From positions 62,001-126,000 of the forward strand of contig NZ_FKII01000079.1 in NCBI RefSeq assembly GCF_900078745.1: a DNA stretch of 64,000 bases, written 5' to 3'. Origin of the DNA: Candidatus Ichthyocystis sparus (GTDB lineage: Bacteria > Pseudomonadota > Gammaproteobacteria > Burkholderiales > 2013Ark19i). A program made the position numbers and the translations under genes. The notes beneath the pieces are model-generated. The model did not search any database. It was given only the letters and a program-made list of their open reading frames with translations, and was not told where the DNA came from. Of the stretch, positions 38,235 through 48,317 are shown in pieces. Positions within the stretch are counted from its first letter, which is position 1. Each line of letters opens with the position of its first letter.

Positions 38235-41200
38235 GTGAATCCTATATCTGGGGCGAGTGGTTCTAGCTCTGATTCTGATGTTGCTGCTGATCGAGTTGAA
38301 GGTGTTGCCTTGCAGCAGGTTCAAGGTTCTCCTAGTGGTGGATTGGGTGTTGTAGCCACCGTTGCTGCTGTTTCCACTACTACTACTGCTGTTACCATTC
38401 CTGCTGTTTCTACTACTACTGTTACATATACTGGTGCTACTACTTACACTGGTGCTACTACCTCTGTAGGTAAGGATGGTAGTGGTGGTAGGAGTAGTAA
38501 AGGTAAGGGACCTGCTCCCAAGGGTCATGCTGTTGGTGCTTCAGTAATTTCTGATGCTACTACTTCCACTGGTGCTACTACCTCTGTAGGTAAGGGTGGT
38601 AGTGGTGGTAGAAGTAGTAAGGGTAAGGGACCTGCTCCCAAGAGTTATGCTGTTGGTACTTCAGTAGTTTCTGACACTGCTGTTCATCCTTCTCCTATTG
38701 GTGCAAGTACAGAATTAGTTGATCCCACTTCTCCACAAACTGGATGTTTTTTCGGTTTCTATGTTTGCACTTTGGATTGGGTAGAGTTATGTAGAATGGA
38801 ACATGATTTTTTATGTACTGTTAGAGAGGTGGCTGCTGCATTTTTTAGATCTCGGATTGGAGAACGCTTTTCATCGAGTGGTGCTTTTGCATTAGACGAT
38901 ATTTCTGTATTGCGTGATAGTTCTTTTTCTGTTTTTGAAGTAGGTGCTATGGGATGTTTTTTGAGGCGTTATTTTGCGGAGGTTAACAGTAGAGTTGCTT
39001 CTTCTTCTCATTTACTTGATGGAGAGATTGTTATATTTAGTGGTGATGAGGCCGGTCGGTTTGTAAGGTCGTTTTTTACTGCTACAGTTACCAGAGTCAG
39101 AGAATGCTTGGCGCTTACGTGGAGTTTGGAGGCTTCTCGAGCTTTAGATGAAGTTCTAGGTGCTTCCGATCGTGCTCGTGCTGCTGATCGTGCTGCTGCT
39201 CGTGCTGCCGCTGCCGCTGCCGCTGCCGCTCGTATTCATGCTCGCGCTGCCGCTCCCACTTCTGGTACCGAGCCTGGTCCCTCTCGTGCTCGTTCTCGTG
39301 CTGCTGTTCACTCTGCTAATTATCGAGCTCGCCGCGCCGCCGCCGCCGCCGCCGCCGCTGCCGCCGCTGTTGCCCCTGCTTTCTCTGAAGCCACATTGTC
39401 TACCAGTCTTCCTCCTTTACTTGATCCAGAACTTGTTGGTTATGTAGGTTTGTTTGGGTTTGTAGTATCTTCTGAGTTTAGTGAAGTGGTTAGCAGTCTT
39501 ATGTCTGAGGTTAGTACGTTTACTAGAACTAGTATTTGCACGTATATGTCAAGAGAAGCGTCGAGAACTCTGTATGGTCTTTCACATTCTGAGCGACATG
39601 CTTGGTTTTTGAAGAATAGGAGGCTTTGTGAGGCCAAATGTATGGCCAGGTGCGTTGCTGAGTATTGTTATAGGTTACTTCCTGTATTTATTACTAATCA
39701 TCTTTGCAGTATCAGAGTATGGGATTCTTCTGTTCGTTGCTTATTGCCATTAACTGGAAACAAGTTAGTAGATTTTTGGTCATCTTTGGATAGAGCCATT
39801 CTCAATGCTATACTTAGTGTTTTTGCGGAAAGGTGGGACGCACTTTCTGTTCGCTTTTCTGTTTCCTTTTTTGTTCCGTTGGATACTGAAGATGAAGAGG
39901 AATTAGTTATTCTTTGTGGGGAAGATTTTGTTGGTACTTGTGCTAGGGCCGGTGCCTCTTCGTCATCACGTTTTGCTTCGGTTACCGGAGGGACGGGAGT
40001 GCAGGTGCCTCATAGTAGTGGTGATTACGTAGATTTGTTTGGGCTTAGAGTACTTCCTGGGGTTAAAGTAATGGTTAGTATTCTTATTCATGAGATCAGT
40101 GCATTAGCTAGATATGCTTACTCGTCTACTATAGAGAAGCAAGTGTTGAGTGCATTGGGAAGGCTTACAGATTCTGAAAGACGTGCTTGGCTTACATCTA
40201 ATAGGATGCTCTATAGAACTGGCTTTATGGCTATGTGCCTTATCGAGTATCACCGTGGGCTTTGTGCTGATTTTATTCGCTCTCTTTTTAATGCTAGGCC
40301 AGGGGATATTTCTGGTCAAGGGTTGTTGTCATTAGGAGGAAATAGTTTAAGAAATTTTTGGTTATTGTTGGATAATGCTATTTCAGAAGCTTTAGAGAGT
40401 ATTTTTGCAGCAGCGTGGGGTGTATTTGCTGATAGGTTTTGTGTTTCATTGGAACCTGAAGAGGGATCATCATCTACTGTTCTTTGTGGGAGAGATTTTG
40501 TTAGAGCTCATAGTGTTGTTGGTGTTCCTGTGTTGGCAACTTCAGTAGCGATGAGAGGGCGAGTAGCTCGTATGGTGGTGCCTTCTCGTGTTGCCAGCCG
40601 GGTAGCTGGTGGTAGCTCCGCATCTGATAGTAGTTATGTAGTTGGTAGTAGCTCTGCTTCTGTAGCTGGAGGTAGTTCTGCGGGTACTTCTTCTGTTGTT
40701 GCTCCTGTTAGTAGTTCTGTAGTTGTTAGTAGCTCTGCTTCTGTAGCTGGAGGTAGTTCTGCGGGTACTTCTTCTGTTGTTACTCCTGTTAGCAGTTCTG
40801 TAGTTGGTAGTAGTTCTGCTTCTGTAGCTGGAGGTAGTTCTGCGGGTACTTCTTCTGTAGTATCTACTCCTGTTGAGGCAAAAGAATCTACTACAATTAC
40901 TAAAAGTGGTCCTTTTAGTGGATCTAAGCCCCTTGGTGGACCTAAGAAATTTCTTATGAGTAGATATTATAGTGCTGGTGTGGCTTCTTCTTCTTCTTCT
41001 TCTTCTTTTGGCATGTCTTCTTCGGTGTCCTCCGTTAGTAGTGTATCTGCTGGACCTTTATCTTCGACGTCTGTGGGTATGGATAGTGTTTCATCGGTAG
41101 TAACTACTACTACTACTCCTACTACTACTGCTGCTTATACTTATTCTGGGGATGAGGATATAGGAGGGAGATTGGCAGCATTGATGAACCGTGATTTGCC

Positions 41201-41312
41201 ACCTTCACCGCCACCTGCCAGCGAATCAGCCCCTGATGAAGGCGAAGCTTCTTCTTCAAGTCGGAGAGGTGGTGGAGGCAGAAGAAAAAGGAAGAGGAAA
41301 AGTTTTAAGTGA
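38235..41312 (+). CDS. Array copy 11: family protein with Ser/Gly-repeat tail
   Basis: 1025 residues from GTG (NPISGASG, the most divergent N-terminus). Two basic cassettes (SSKGKGPAPK) separated by a Thr/Gly stretch. N-terminal domain at ~171-307 (CFFGFYVCTLDWVELCRMEHDFLC). Short Ala/Arg region ending in about 13 Ala. Core domain 1 at ~402-596 (YVGLFGFVVSSEFSEVV, LCEAKCMARC); core domain 2 at ~598-775 (YVDLFGLRVLPGVKVMV, LYRTGFMAMC). The usual acidic tail with VIFIDD/VVDVS is replaced by three SSASVAGGSSAGTSS repeats. The proline motif is RDLPPSP. A one-base insertion at the very end changes the terminus to RKRKRKSFK. Confidence 0.93.
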   Translation: MNPISGASGSSSDSDVAADRVEGVALQQVQGSPSGGLGVVATVAAVSTTTTAVTIPAVSTTTVTYTGATTYTGATTSVGKDGSGGRSSKGKGPAPKGHAVGASVISDATTSTGATTSVGKGGSGGRSSKGKGPAPKSYAVGTSVVSDTAVHPSPIGASTELVDPTSPQTGCFFGFYVCTLDWVELCRMEHDFLCTVREVAAAFFRSRIGERFSSSGAFALDDISVLRDSSFSVFEVGAMGCFLRRYFAEVNSRVASSSHLLDGEIVIFSGDEAGRFVRSFFTATVTRVRECLALTWSLEASRALDEVLGASDRARAADRAAARAAAAAAAAARIHARAAAPTSGTEPGPSRARSRAAVHSANYRARRAAAAAAAAAAAVAPAFSEATLSTSLPPLLDPELVGYVGLFGFVVSSEFSEVVSSLMSEVSTFTRTSICTYMSREASRTLYGLSHSERHAWFLKNRRLCEAKCMARCVAEYCYRLLPVFITNHLCSIRVWDSSVRCLLPLTGNKLVDFWSSLDRAILNAILSVFAERWDALSVRFSVSFFVPLDTEDEEELVILCGEDFVGTCARAGASSSSRFASVTGGTGVQVPHSSGDYVDLFGLRVLPGVKVMVSILIHEISALARYAYSSTIEKQVLSALGRLTDSERRAWLTSNRMLYRTGFMAMCLIEYHRGLCADFIRSLFNARPGDISGQGLLSLGGNSLRNFWLLLDNAISEALESIFAAAWGVFADRFCVSLEPEEGSSSTVLCGRDFVRAHSVVGVPVLATSVAMRGRVARMVVPSRVASRVAGGSSASDSSYVVGSSSASVAGGSSAGTSSVVAPVSSSVVVSSSASVAGGSSAGTSSVVTPVSSSVVGSSSASVAGGSSAGTSSVVSTPVEAKESTTITKSGPFSGSKPLGGPKKFLMSRYYSAGVASSSSSSSFGMSSSVSSVSSVSAGPLSSTSVGMDSVSSVVTTTTTPTTTAAYTYSGDEDIGGRLAALMNRDLPPSPPPASESAPDEGEASSSSRRGGGGRRKRKRKSFK
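40655..40865 (+). repeat. ~84-bp tandem repeats in copy 11 tail
   Basis: Three near-identical units encode SSASVAGGSSAGTSSVV followed by .PVSSSVV. They stand where other copies have the acidic motif region. Confidence 0.9.
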
Positions 41313-41904
41313 TGAAAGTAGGTCTTATTTATATTATATTGCAGGGTAGTTGGTTGAGTAAGGTGCTTGATGCCGTGAATGATTTGGGTGTTGCTTGTTA
41401 ACGATGATTTTGTAAATTAGTGTAACTGCGTTGGTATGGCTTTGTGTAGGTTTGTCTAGTTTTTTAGCACGGATTGCGATTTATTACTATGTATTGATGT
41501 TAGTTGATGTATGTGTTTGTCGTAGGTAGGTTTTGTTGTTCAGAATAGTATTAAATCACTTGGTTTTGAGTGTGATGCGTGGTACGCTCGCGTGGCGCGA
41601 TATGTAATAAGCTAGTTTATATTGCTGTCAGTAGTTAATATTCGATCTGACTAATTTATTTTATTTTTTGTGTAGTTTTACGATGTGCTTTTGCTGTTTA
41701 CTCTGAAGTCTTGTACTTTCCTTCCTGTTTATGTAGATAATTGTGTAAGGTTTTTCTTTTCTATGCGCTCCGTGTTTTGTTGTGGTTAAGAGTGAGTGCC
41801 TGGGCTTGTGTCTCTGATGTAGGCGAGGATTGCATTAGGATGCATATAATAACGATAACTGTGATAAAAAATCAACAATAATAAATGAAAAAAGGAATTT
41901 GATT
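41313..41904 (+). promoter_or_regulatory. Spacer between copies 11 and 12
   Basis: All blocks are recognisable: post-stop (GTTAACGATGATTTTGTAA), middle (GTTTGTCTAGTTTTTTAGC, GTAGGTAGGTTTTGTTGTTC), hairpin block (TTGTACTTTCC ... GTAAGGTTTTTC, imperfect pairing), CA-rich leader from ~41847 and AAAAAAGGA before GTG, although the gene it serves is broken. Confidence 0.55.
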
Positions 41905-43834
41905 GTGAATACTGTAACTGGAGTAAGTGTTGCTGGTACTAGTGATGGTGATGCTGATCAAGCTGATGGTGGTGTCTTGTAGCAGGTTCAGACTTTGCCT
42001 TGCCTGGTGGTGGATTGGGTGTAGCTACCGTTGCTGCTGTTTCCTCTGCTGTTACTACTTTTGTTGCTGCTACCTTAACTGCTACTACTACTTCCACTAG
42101 TGCTACTACCTCTGTAGGGTAAGGTTGGTAGTGGTGGTAGTAAGAAGAAGGGCAAGGGATATGCTCCAAAGGGTTATACTGCTGTTCTGTACTTACTCTA
42201 CTTCTGTTTATCCTACTCACGCTAGCGCAAATCCAGAGTTATCTGGCCCCACTTCTTCTGTAACTACTGCCGCTCGCACTTGCACTGACGATTTAGATTT
42301 TGGTGCCATTCTCGATAGTATTGTTGCCGCCGCTCGTAGTTATTACCACACTGCTCCTAGAGTTGCTGATGCTCGTGCCAGCTTTGCTGCTGCTGCTGTT
42401 CGTGCTGCCTCTATTCCTGATCCTGATCCAGCCCGTGCCCTTGCTAGTGCTTGCGGTATGAATATAGATATGCTCGCTCTATTGCCGTTTGTGCTGCCGA
42501 TGCTAACGCTGCCGATTATGTTGTTGCTCAAGCTCTTGTTAGTGCTTTTGCTGTGTCGCTCCTACTACTGATTCCAATAGCGCTCGTACTGCCGCTGTTG
42601 CTGGTTCTTCTGCATCTTCATTGCGTTCTGATCCTTCTTTTCTTTTGCCACCAGTTTGTGTAGATTTGTTTGGGTTTGTAGTGCATTCTGAGTTTAGAGG
42701 AGTGGTTAGTAAACTCATATCAGATGTTTGTGTATTGGCTGAAAGTTTTTATCTGTGTATGGTAGAAATTCCAGCGTCAAATGCTCTGCGTGGGCTTCCA
42801 AATACTGGACGATGTGCTTGGTGCTTAATTAATATGAAGTTTTATGAGACCACATTTGTGGCCAGGTGCTTTGCCGCGTATTGTGCTAATTTCCTTCCCT
42901 AATTTATTAAACATCTTTGCAGTGTCAAAGTATGGAATTTTTCTAATCGTTGCTTTTCGCCACTAATGGAAAACAGTTTAAGATATTTTTGTTTATATTT
43001 GAGTGACGCTATTATAAGAGCCGTGGGAGGTATTTTTGTAGTAGATTGGGGTAGGCTTGCTAGTCTATTTTCTGTTTCATTAGGACCTGGAGAGGGATCG
43101 TCATCTACTGTTCTTTCTGGGGGAGATTTTTATTAGTGCTCGTAGGAGGGTTGGTCTTCCTGCTTTGGCAATTTTAGGTACGAGAGGACGAGTAGCACAG
43201 ATGGCGGTATCTCATGCTGGTGAAATAGCTAGTGGCAGTTCTGTAGCTGGTTTATCTGGGGGAAGAGGCACTGGTCGTTGATGTTTCTGCTACTTCTCTT
43301 TCAGAGTTACCAATGTTGGCTAGAGAAGAAGTTGGATTGTCTATGGTCGGTACTTCTTCTCCTTTAGGAGTTTTAGGGGGTGTATCATCTTCTTCTACAT
43401 CTGAGAGGATGGTGGTGCTCACAAATAGTGCTTTTTCCTTTACTTCCGATGAGATAAAAGAATTTCCTACATTTCCTGTAAGTGCTTTTCTTTGTGGAAC
43501 TAAGAAATAATTTATGAGCAGGTATAGTGCTGATGAGACTTCTTCCATTATGCCTTCTTCTTCTATGTCGTCCAGTAGTAGTGTAGTTGCTGGGTCTTTA
43601 TCTTTGGCATCTGTAGGTATGGGCAGTGTTTCATCGGTAGTAATTACTACTACTGCTGCTTATACTTATTCTGGGGGAGGAGGATATAGGAGGGAGATCG
43701 GCATCGTTGCTGAATCGAGGTTTGCCACCTTCATCACCACCTGCTAGTGTGAATCATTTCCTACGAGAGGTGAAGCTTCTTCTTCAAGTCGAGGAAGTGT
43801 TAGAGAGAGAAGAAAGAGGAAGAGGAAAAGTTAA
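41905..43834 (+). pseudogene. Array copy 12: multiply disrupted, core domains fused by deletion
   Basis: It starts with a good ribosome-binding site and GTG (NTVTGVSVAG) but has many lesions: TAG at 41980-41982 in the Gln-Gln of the LQQVQ motif, a TTGCC duplication near 41997, an extra G near 42117, TAA at 42900-42902 (Glu codon in copy 14), an extra T near 43131, an extra G near 43258, and TAA at 43508-43510 inside PKKSFMSR. Near 42965-42990 core domain 1 jumps into the matching place of core domain 2, removing about 600 bp. Its closest relative is copy 14 (CVDLFGFVVHSE). It belongs to the type without the N-terminal domain. Confidence 0.92.
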
Positions 43835-44517
43835 TAAGTGATTAGTGTTGGTCTTGTTTATATTGCGGGGTATGTTGATTGAGCAAGGGGGGGTGTTCAC
43901 TCACTTTATGTTATGAGTGGTGTGAGTGATTTTTGTGATGTTGCTCGTTAGCGATGGTTTTGTAATGTGGTGTTGCATTGCAATAGGTTAGTCTAGATTG
44001 TTATTAGTGTAACTACGTTGGTACGTGTTTTGTGCAGATTTGTCTGGTTTTTTAGCATTGATTGAGATTTATTTTGCTATATACGTGGATGTTAGTTGGT
44101 GTATGTATTTGGCTATTTCCCATAGGTAAGTTTTGTTGTTCAGCATAATATTGAATTGTTTAGTTTTTGTGTGCGATGCGTAATAAGGAATAAGATCGTG
44201 TGCGTTGCTGTTCTTATGTTGATCTATATTTGATTTGCTACAATTTATTTCACTTGGTGTGCAGTTTTAAGGTGCGTTTCTCTGTTTACTTCAAAGTCCT
44301 GCATCTTCCTGGTCATGTACGTAGTTGAGCAGTGTAAGGTTTTTCTTCTATGTGCTATGTGCTCTGTGTTTTGTTGTAGTTGAGGCTGATGCCTAAGCGT
44401 GTACCTAGGTTGCGCCTCCGATGTAATCGTGGATCGCATATAGGATGTGTATGACAACGATAACGGAAAAATCAACAACAACTATCAACAATAATAAATG
44501 AAAAAAGGAATTTGATT
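43835..44517 (+). promoter_or_regulatory. Spacer between copies 12 and 13
   Basis: The longest regular spacer. Post-stop block (~43925-43995, ending GTTGCATTGCAATAGG), middle block (~44010-44160), hairpin block (CTGCATCTTCC ... GTAAGGTTTTTC, weak pairing) and CA-rich leader from ~44450 (TCAACAACAACTATCAAC) with AAAAAAGGA 8 nt before GTG. Confidence 0.6.
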
Positions 44518-47500
44518 GTGAATCCTGTAACTGGAGTAAGTAGTGCTGGTCTTAGTGATGATGATCAAGCTGACAGTGGTGGTTTGCAGCAGGTTCAGAT
44601 TTTGCCTGGTAGTGGATTGGATGTATCTACCACCGTTGCTGCTGTGTCTACTATTGCTGCTACTTCCTCGGTTGTTACTACTTCTACTGTGCTTACTACT
44701 TTTGCTACTACTTCCACTAATGCTACTACCTCTGTAGGTAAGGGTAGCAGTGGCAGTAGGAGTGATAAGGTCAAGGGACCTGCTCCCAAGCTTTGTGCTG
44801 CTGGTTCCGTGGTTTCTGCTTATCCTGATCCTGCTGACGCAAGTCCAGAATTATCTGACCCCACTTCTTCTGTAACTACTGCCGCTCGTACTTGTACTGC
44901 CAATTCAGATTTTGATATCGTTCTAGGTAGTGTTGTTGCCTCCGCTCGTAGTTACCATGCTGTTGCTGATGCTCACGCTAGCTCTGCGGCTGCTGCGGCC
45001 GCTGCGGCTGCTCGCGCTCATGCTAATGCTGATGCTCCTATACCTGATACCAATCCTGATCCAGCTAGTGTCCGTGCCCGTGCCCTTGCCTGTGCTCGCG
45101 CTATGGATAAATATGCTTGCGATGTTGCTGCTCGCGCTGCCGCTGCTCGCGCTACCGCTGCCGCTGCCGATCATGTTGTTGCTCTAGCTCGAGCTGTTGC
45201 TGCTGATCTAGTTGTTGCTCAAGATCAATCTGCAGATAGTCGAGTTCATATTACATGTCCAGATTTCGGGATCATTATCGATAGTGTTATTGCTTCCGCC
45301 CTTGCTTATAACGCCGCTGCTCGTGCTGCTGATGCTCGCGCCGACTCTGCTGCCGCTGCTGCTGCTCGTGCTACTGATGCTCTTGCCAACCTTGATGCCG
45401 CTGCTTGTGCTGGCGCTCCCATTTCCGATACCGATAATGCCGCCCGTGCCCGCCGTGCTCGTTCCCGTGACAGTTTTTGTGCTCGCGCGGCAGATAGTCA
45501 AGATCGCGCTGCTGCTGCTCGCGCAGCTGCTGTCGCTGCCGATCGTGTCGTTGCTCTAGCTCGTGCTTTTGCTGCCGATCATATTGTTGATCAGGATCGA
45601 GCTGCGGATAGTCGCGTTCCTAGTCCAGGTCCCGATTCCGGTACCACTTCCAATAGTGGCGCTCGTACTGCTGCTGTTTCTATTGCTGGTCTTTCTACAT
45701 CTTCACTGCTTCCTGATTCTTCTCTTATGCCACCAGGTTTTGTAGATTTGTTTGGGTTTGTAGTATCTCTTGGATTTAGTGAAGTGGTTAACAAACTCAT
45801 ATCTGAGGTTTGTGCATTGGCTAAAAATATTATTTTCCATTGTATAACAAGAACAGTGTCAGATATCCTGCGTAATCTTTCAAGTTCTGAACGACGTGCT
45901 TGGTGTTTAACTAATGGGAAGCTTTATGAGCTTAAATTTGTGGCCAGGTGCTTTGCTGAGTATTCTTCTAAGTTACTTCCTACTTTCATTAACAATCTTT
46001 GCGGTGTCAGAGTATGGGATTCTTCTAGTCGTAGCTTGGTGCTATTAACGGGAAACAGGTTAGCAGATTTTTGGTTATCTTTGGATAAAGCTATTTTCAA
46101 AGCTGTAGCGGGTTTTTTTATGTCAAAGTGGTACGAACTTATTGGTCGCTTTCCTGCTCTGTCAGCCACTGTAGAGGGATCATCTGGTCTTTGTGGAGAA
46201 GATTTTGTTAATGCTTGTGCTAGGACTGGTACTTCTTCGTCATCAGTTTCAAGATTTTATTTAGCTTCTGAAGGAGTGAGAGCGCGAGTAGCATCTCATG
46301 ATGGTGGTTCTTTAGCTGGTGGTGATTCTGTAGATTTGTTTGGATTTGAAGTACCTCCTGAGGTTGAAGAAATGGTTAATGTTCTTACCTGTGAGGTTAG
46401 TGCATTGGCTAGACAGACTTACTCACGTGTAGTAGCAGTTCCAGTGTCGCGTGCCCTGAAAAGGCTTTCATTTTCTGAACAATATGCTTGGCTTATAACT
46501 AATATGATGGCTTACAAAACTAGCTTTGTTTATAAGTTCCTTCTCGATTATTGTGGTGGACTTTGTTCTGAATTTATTTGCTCTCTTTTTAGAGTCATAC
46601 CTGAGAATGATTCTGGTCGTAGCTTGTTGCCATTGACGGGAGATAGTTTGAGAGGTTTTTGGGTGTCTCTGAGTGCGATTATTATGAGAATTGTACAAGA
46701 TATTTTTGCAGCGGAGTGGAGTTTACTAACTAGTCAGTTTTCTGTTCTATTAGGCCCTGGAGAGGAATCATCATCTTCTGTTCTTTGTGTGAGAGATTTT
46801 ATTGATGCTCGTGATAAGGCTGGTATGCCTGTCTTGGCAGCTTCAAGGTCCAGTTTGTTTATGAGATCACGAGGAACAGCGAGGAGAAGGGCAGTATCTC
46901 ATGTTACTGAAGTAGCTAGTGGTAGTTCTGTGGCTGCTGGTGTATCTGTAGCTGGTGGTTTATCTGTAAGTGCTTCTTCATCTGTAAGTGCTTCTTCTGT
47001 TGTTACTACTTCTGTTTTTGATGTTCCTCCTCCTCCTACTTCTTCTTTAGAGTCTCCACCGTTGTTTGTTATGGGAGACGAAGTTGGATTATTTACGGTT
47101 GATGTTGTAGAGTCCGAAGTTTTAGTAGTTACTGAGGGGTCTAGTGATAATGTCATATTTGTAGACGACTGTTCTTCGGTATCGGGAGAATTAGGAGATG
47201 GGGCTTCTTTATCTGGGGAAGAAGTATTGGTTGTTGAGGTTTCTGCTCCTTCTCTTTCAGAGACGCCAGTGTTAGTTGGAGAAGAAGAAGTTGAATCATC
47301 TAAGTGGACAGTAGTGCCAACAACTGGTGCTTCTTCAGTTACTAGTTCTTCTGTTGTTGAGGTAGAAGGATCTTCTACTGCTATGCCTATAATGGGTTCT
47401 CCTGCTCTTAGAATAGGTTCTTCTTCTGTTCCTGTTGCACCTAAGAAATCATTCATGAGTAGGTATAGAGCTGATGTGGCTTCTTCTTCCTGTATGTCTT

Positions 47501-47754
47501 CTTCTGTGCCCTACGGTAGTATTGTATCTTCTGTACCTGTTGCGACGAGTAGCGGTTCAACATTAGCTACTACTATTGGTACTGCCTCTGAGGGAGGTGA
47601 TATAGGAGATAGATTGGCAGCATTGCTGAATCGAGGTTTACCACCTTCACCACCACCTGTTAGTGAATCAGCTCCTACGGGAGGTGAAGCTTCTTCTTCA
47701 AGTCGAGGAAGTGGTAGAGGGAGAAGAAAAAGGAAGAGGAAGAGGGAAAGTTAA
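44518..47754 (+). CDS. Array copy 13: family protein lacking the N-terminal domain
   Basis: 1078 residues from GTG (NPVTGVSSAG). One basic cassette with a changed core (DKVKGPAPK). The CGF N-terminal domain is absent; SSVTTAARTCT leads directly into the Ala/Arg region (~134-395; unit starts FDIVLGSVVASAR and FGIIIDSVIASAL, ~350 bp apart). Core domain 1 at ~408-601 (FVDLFGFVVSLGFSEV, NGKLYELKFVARC, LTGNRLADFW); core domain 2 at ~604-780 (VDLFGFEVPPEVEEMV, MAYKTSFVYKF, LTGDSLRGFW, LCVRDFIDAR). The tail has VIFVDDCSS and VLVVEVSAPSLSE. It ends RGLPPSP and RRKRKRKRES. First intact member of the second structural class. Confidence 0.94.
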   Translation: MNPVTGVSSAGLSDDDQADSGGLQQVQILPGSGLDVSTTVAAVSTIAATSSVVTTSTVLTTFATTSTNATTSVGKGSSGSRSDKVKGPAPKLCAAGSVVSAYPDPADASPELSDPTSSVTTAARTCTANSDFDIVLGSVVASARSYHAVADAHASSAAAAAAAAARAHANADAPIPDTNPDPASVRARALACARAMDKYACDVAARAAAARATAAAADHVVALARAVAADLVVAQDQSADSRVHITCPDFGIIIDSVIASALAYNAAARAADARADSAAAAAARATDALANLDAAACAGAPISDTDNAARARRARSRDSFCARAADSQDRAAAARAAAVAADRVVALARAFAADHIVDQDRAADSRVPSPGPDSGTTSNSGARTAAVSIAGLSTSSLLPDSSLMPPGFVDLFGFVVSLGFSEVVNKLISEVCALAKNIIFHCITRTVSDILRNLSSSERRAWCLTNGKLYELKFVARCFAEYSSKLLPTFINNLCGVRVWDSSSRSLVLLTGNRLADFWLSLDKAIFKAVAGFFMSKWYELIGRFPALSATVEGSSGLCGEDFVNACARTGTSSSSVSRFYLASEGVRARVASHDGGSLAGGDSVDLFGFEVPPEVEEMVNVLTCEVSALARQTYSRVVAVPVSRALKRLSFSEQYAWLITNMMAYKTSFVYKFLLDYCGGLCSEFICSLFRVIPENDSGRSLLPLTGDSLRGFWVSLSAIIMRIVQDIFAAEWSLLTSQFSVLLGPGEESSSSVLCVRDFIDARDKAGMPVLAASRSSLFMRSRGTARRRAVSHVTEVASGSSVAAGVSVAGGLSVSASSSVSASSVVTTSVFDVPPPPTSSLESPPLFVMGDEVGLFTVDVVESEVLVVTEGSSDNVIFVDDCSSVSGELGDGASLSGEEVLVVEVSAPSLSETPVLVGEEEVESSKWTVVPTTGASSVTSSSVVEVEGSSTAMPIMGSPALRIGSSSVPVAPKKSFMSRYRADVASSSCMSSSVPYGSIVSSVPVATSSGSTLATTIGTASEGGDIGDRLAALLNRGLPPSPPPVSESAPTGGEASSSSRGSGRGRRKRKRKRES

Positions 47755-48317
47755 GTGATGGGTGTTGGTCTTGTTTATATTATGTTGCACTACGTGTTGA
47801 TGGATTGTGTTGTTAGTGTTCATTTTATGTTGCGAGAGTGGTTTTTGAGATGTTACTCGTTGACAATGATTTTGTAATGTGGTGTTGCGTTGCAATAGAT
47901 TAGCCTTAGATTGTTGTGTGTCTGCGTTGATGTGGTCTTTACGTGGGTTTGTATGGTTTTTTAGCACGGATTGTGATTTATTTTACCACATGAGTATGAA
48001 TGTTAGTTGGTATATGTATTTGGCTATTTCCGTAGGTAAGTTTTGTTGTTCGGCATAGTATAGGTCCGTAGTTTTGTGTGTGATGCATGATATAGAATGA
48101 ACTCGTTTGTTGATTTATATTTGATTTGCCTAATCTATTTTATTTGTTGTGTAGTTTTACGATGTGCTTTGTTGTTTACTACGAAGTCTTGCACCGTACT
48201 GGTCATGTAAGTAACTGTGGTAAGATTATTGTATTGGTATATGTAATAATAACGATAACATTGATAAAAAATCAACAACAACCGTCAACAATAATAAATG
48301 AAAAAAGGAATTTGATT
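47755..48317 (+). promoter_or_regulatory. Spacer between copies 13 and 14
   Basis: Post-stop and middle blocks are intact (~47830-48070). The hairpin block is cut short (TTGCACCGTACTGGTCATG with no right arm or following T run), and the stretch up to the leader is deleted. The leader (~48243 on, TCAACAACAACCGTCAAC) and ribosome-binding site are conserved. Confidence 0.55.
48301..48309 (+). promoter_or_regulatory. Ribosome-binding site deciding the copy 14 start
   Basis: AAAAAAGGA is 8 nt before GTG at 48318. The frame is open for another 64 codons upstream, but these translate spacer blocks conserved as DNA in other copies where they are not open, so the long form is unlikely. Confidence 0.75.

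Noticed and set aside
48126-48317. A 64-codon N-terminal extension of copy 14 (and 19 codons for copy 4)
   Set aside because: The extension translates spacer blocks and the ribosome-binding site. In other copies the same DNA is not in frame or contains stops.
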